From contig CM076962.1 of NCBI GenBank assembly GCA_039566865.1, positions 11,030,743-11,094,742 on the forward strand: DNA of 64,000 bases, written 5' to 3'. A program made the translations under genes and the position numbers. The notes under the pieces were generated by a model. It was not told where the DNA came from. It worked only from the letters and a program-made list of their open reading frames with translations, and did not search any database. This stretch comes from Aurelia coerulea. Taxonomy: Eukaryota > Cnidaria > Scyphozoa > Semaeostomeae > Ulmaridae. Each line of letters opens with the position of its first letter. Position 1 is the first letter of the stretch. Shown one piece after another: positions 60,602 to 64,000 of the stretch.

Positions 60602-63600
60602 CGATTTGATTTGATTTGATTTGATTTGATTTGATTTGATTTGATTTGATTTATTTCATTTGATTTGGTTTGATTTGATTTGATTTGATTTGATTTGATT
60701 TGATTTGATTTGATTTGAGTTGGTTTGATTTGATTTGATTTGAGTTGGTTTGATTTGATTTGATTTTATATAATTTGAGTTGGTTTGATTTGATTTGAGT
60801 TGGTTTGATTTGATTTGATTTGATTTGATTTGATTTGATTTGATTTGATTTGGTTTGATTTGATTTGATTTGATTTGATTTGAGTTGGTTTGATTTGATT
60901 TGATTTGAGTTGGTTTGATTTGATTTGATTTTATATAATTTGAGTTGGTTTGATTTGATTTGAGTTGGTTTGATTTGATTTGATTTGATTTGATTTGATT
61001 TGAATTGATTTGAGTTGGTTTGATTTGATTTGAGTTGGTTTGATTTGATTTGATTTTATATAATTTGAGTTGGTTTGATTTGATTTGATTTGGTTTGATT
61101 TGATTTGATTTGATTTGATTTGATTTGATTTGAGTTGGTTTGATTTGATTTGAGTTGGTTTGATTTGATTTGATTTTATATAATTTGAGTTGGTTTGATT
61201 TGAGTTGGTTTTTTTTATTTGATTTTATTTAATTTGATTTGAGTTGGTTTGATTTGAGTTGGTTTGATTTGATTTGATTTGATTTGATTTGATTTGGTTT
61301 GATTTGAGTTGGTTTGATTTGATTTGAGTTGGTTTGATTTGATTTGATTTTATTTAATTTGAGTTGGTTTGATTTGATTTGGTTTGATTTGATTTGGTTT
61401 GATTTGAGTTGGTTTGATTTGAGTTGGTTTGATTTGATTTGATTTTATATAATTTGAGTTGGTTTGATTTGAGTTGGTTTTTTTTATTTGATTTTATTTA
61501 ATTTGATTTGAGTTGGTTTGATTTGAGTTGGTTTGATTTGATTTGATTTTATTTAATTTGAGTTGGTTTGATTTGAGTTGGTTTGATTTGAGTTGGTTTG
61601 ATTTGATTTGATTTTATATAATTTGAGTTGGTTTGATTTGATTTGGTTTGATTTGATTTTATTTAATTTGATTTGAGTTGGTTTGATTTGAGTTGGTTTG
61701 ATTTGAGTTGGTTTGATTTGATTTGATTTTATATAATTTGAGTTGGTTTGATTTGAGTTGGTTTTATTTGATTTTATTTAATTTGATTTGAGTTGGTTTG
61801 ATTTGAGTTGGTTGGTTTGATTTGATTTGATTTTATTTAATTTGATTTGATTTGATTTGAGTTGGTTTCATTTGCTTTGATTTGATTTGATTTGATTTGA
61901 TTTTGTTTGATTTGAGTTGGTTTGATTTGATTTGATTTGATTTGATTTGGTTTGATTTGATTTGATTTGGTTTGATTTGATTTGATTTGATTTGATTTGG
62001 TTTGATTTGATTTGATTTGATTTGGTTTAATTTGAGTTGGTTTGATTTGATTTGGTTTGATTTGATTTGATTTGGTTTGATTTGATTTGATTTGATTTGA
62101 TTTGGTTTGATTTGATTTGATTTGATTTGAGTTGGTTTGATTTGATTTGGTTTGATTTGATTTGATTTGGTTTGATTTGATTTGGTTTGATTTGATTTGT
62201 TTGATTTTTTTTATTTGATTTTGATTTGATTTGTTTGGTTTGATTTGATTTGATTTGATTTGATTTGGTTTGATTTGAGATTTGGTTTGATTTGATTTGA
62301 TTTGATTTGAGTTTGGTTTGATTTGATTTGATTTGGTTTGATTTGATTTGGTTTGATTTGATTTGATTTGTTTGTTTGATTTGATTTGGTTTGATTTTAT
62401 TTGATTTGGTTTGATTTGATTTGATTTGATTTGTTTGATTTGATTTGATTTGATTTGATTTGATTTGATTTGGTTTGATTTGATTTGATTTGTTTGGTTT
62501 GATTTGAGTTGGTTTGATTTGATTTGATTTTATTTGATTTGATTTGGTTTGTTTGATTGGATTTGATTTGATTTGATTTGATTTGATTTGATTTGATTGG
62601 CTTTGATTTGATTTTGTTTGATTTGATTTGATTTGATTTGATTTGATTTGATTTGATTTGATTTGGTTTGATTTGGTTTGATTTGGTTTGATTTGATTTG
62701 ATTTGATTTGATTTGGTTTGATTTGATTTGATTTGGTTTGATTTGATTTGATTTGGTTTGATTTGATTTGATTTGGTTTGATTTGATTTGATTTGATTTG
62801 ATTTTTGTTTGATTTGATTTGATTTGATTTGATTTGATTTGATTTGATTTGATGATTTGATTTGATTTGATTTGATTTGATTTGATTTGATTTGGTTTGA
62901 TTTGATTTGATTTGATTTGGTTTGATTTGATTTGATTTGATTTGGTTTGATTTTTGATTTGATTTGGTTTGGTTTGATTTGATTTGATTTGATTTGATTT
63001 GGTTTGATTTGGTTTGATTTGATTTGATTTGATTTGATTTGATTTGGTTTGATTTGAGCTGATTTGGTTTGATTTGATTTGATTTGAGTTGATTTGATTT
63101 CATTTAATTTGATTTGGTTTGATTTGATTGGATTTGGTTTGATTTGATTTGGTTTGATTTGATTTGGCTTCATTTGATTTGGTGTGATTTGATTTGAGTT
63201 GGTTTGATTTGGTTTGATTTGATTTGGTTTGATTTGATTTGAGTTGGTTTGATTTGGTTTGATTTGATTTGATTTGATTTGATTTGATTTGATTTGATTT
63301 GATTTGATTTGATTTGATTTGAGTTGGTTTGATTTGATTTGGTTTGATGATTTGATTTAATTTGATTCAATTTGATTATATTGTATTTGATTTGGCTTGA
63401 TTTGATTTGGCTTGATTTGATTTGATTTGGTTTGATTTGATTTGGTTTGATTTGATTTGGCTTGATTTGATTTGATTTAATTTGATTTGGCTTGATTTGG
63501 TTTGGTTTGGTTTGATTTGATTTGATTCAATTTGATTATATTTGATTTGATATGATTATATTTGGTTTAGCTTGATTTGATTTGATGTGATGTGATGTGA

Positions 63601-63615
63601 TTTGATTTGATTTGA
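60602..63615. repeat. (TTTGA)n satellite array, 3 kb
   Basis: About 600 copies of the pentamer TTTGA/TCAAA with interspersed variants (GAGTTGG, TTTGG, GATTTTATATAATTTG). The variant blocks recur irregularly every ~115-170 bp between 60.76 and 61.85 kb, showing local higher-order amplification. The right half is purer. The long minus-strand frames (358 and 258 codons, SNQIK repeats) follow from a pentamer that lacks stop codons and are not genes. Confidence 0.95.
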
Positions 63616-64000
63616 AATTTTTGAAATTCAATAGCAAAAAGCTATGGCTTGGTAACTAAGTAACAAGAAGTTTTAAGATGGAGGAATCGAATGATAATGG
63701 TGGCAATATATGATTCTTCTAAAATGGTGTTGGGATAGTTTTAACCATAATTCATTGCGTTCAATCAAAAATTCAAATTCTTTTAGATGCAAAGTATCTT
63801 GGTTAAATTACCTGGTGCCATCTTTAGCAAAGACGTCCATGGGTGCAAAAATGCGAACGCCATAATTGTTTGCAAAATGCAACCTCCTTTTCACTCACCC
63901 GGTAATAAGCTGAATTGTACATCTGTACATTGCGATAGAGGTGGAATAATATGTTATCACATGTTTTGAAGTTGAAAATTCTGAGACGAATAACACTGAA
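63616..64000. other. Non-coding to window end
   Basis: Nothing recognised. Confidence 0.4.

Noticed and set aside
62027..63103. Long minus-strand open frames of 358 and 258 codons with SNQIK repeats
   Set aside because: Direct translation of the (TTTGA)n array, which lacks stops in these frames; no start context, composition or domain supports a protein.
60602..63615. CRISPR-like array
   Set aside because: A simple pentanucleotide satellite with no spacers in a eukaryotic context; no cas genes.
1..64000. tRNA, rRNA or snRNA genes
   Set aside because: No A/B-box pair with cloverleaf, rRNA core or snRNA motif was recognised by eye; a covariance-model scan would be decisive.

Overview
The window is eukaryotic, AT-rich animal DNA. 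The one clearly recognisable host gene is an Msx-class (muscle segment homeobox) homeobox gene on the minus strand at about 12.6-14.4 kb, with consensus GT-AG splice sites. Msx genes are metazoan. Together with hammerhead-bearing Penelope/retrozyme-like repeats and hAT, mariner-like and Harbinger-like miniature elements, this suggests an invertebrate, plausibly a cnidarian. The phylum is inference, not proof.

Layout. 1-9841 is a nearly homogeneous macrosatellite: 1,289 bp blocks (B) with an optional 241 bp block (A) that has inverted ends, plus internally deleted B blocks, giving a 2.1 kb higher-order unit. The array runs off the left edge. 10.6-11.2 kb is a 600 bp fold-back element. 12.6-14.4 kb is the Msx gene; its 992 bp intron carries long (ATTG)n tracts. 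16.98-18.2 kb is a direct-repeat element (period 792 bp) with a 10 bp target-site duplication and a type I hammerhead-ribozyme-like motif in each repeat, on the minus strand. 18.2-50 kb is mostly non-coding sequence scattered with miniature elements: palindromic elements, mariner-like and Harbinger-like elements with inverted ends, hAT-type ends, two members of a poly(G)/poly(C)-bounded family with 8 bp target duplications, and decayed reverse-transcriptase fragments at 31.3 and 45.5-46.4 kb. 50.57-53.6 kb is a 5'-truncated LINE on the minus strand, poly(A)-tailed, split by a 1,097 bp non-autonomous hAT element flanked by an exact 8 bp duplication. 54.3-54.7 kb has a degraded hammerhead-bearing repeat. 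58.4-58.9 kb is a minisatellite, 59.9-60.3 kb a third diverged poly(G)/poly(C) element, and 60.6-63.6 kb a 3 kb (TTTGA)n array.

Apart from Msx I could support no host protein-coding exon by eye. Most other open frames are short, lie inside repeats, or arise from low-complexity DNA. The most interesting items are the hammerhead-bearing 792 bp dimer (a retrozyme or Penelope derivative), the macrosatellite with its inverted-end A block, and the poly(G)/poly(C)-bounded family with an internal ~32 bp tandem motif.
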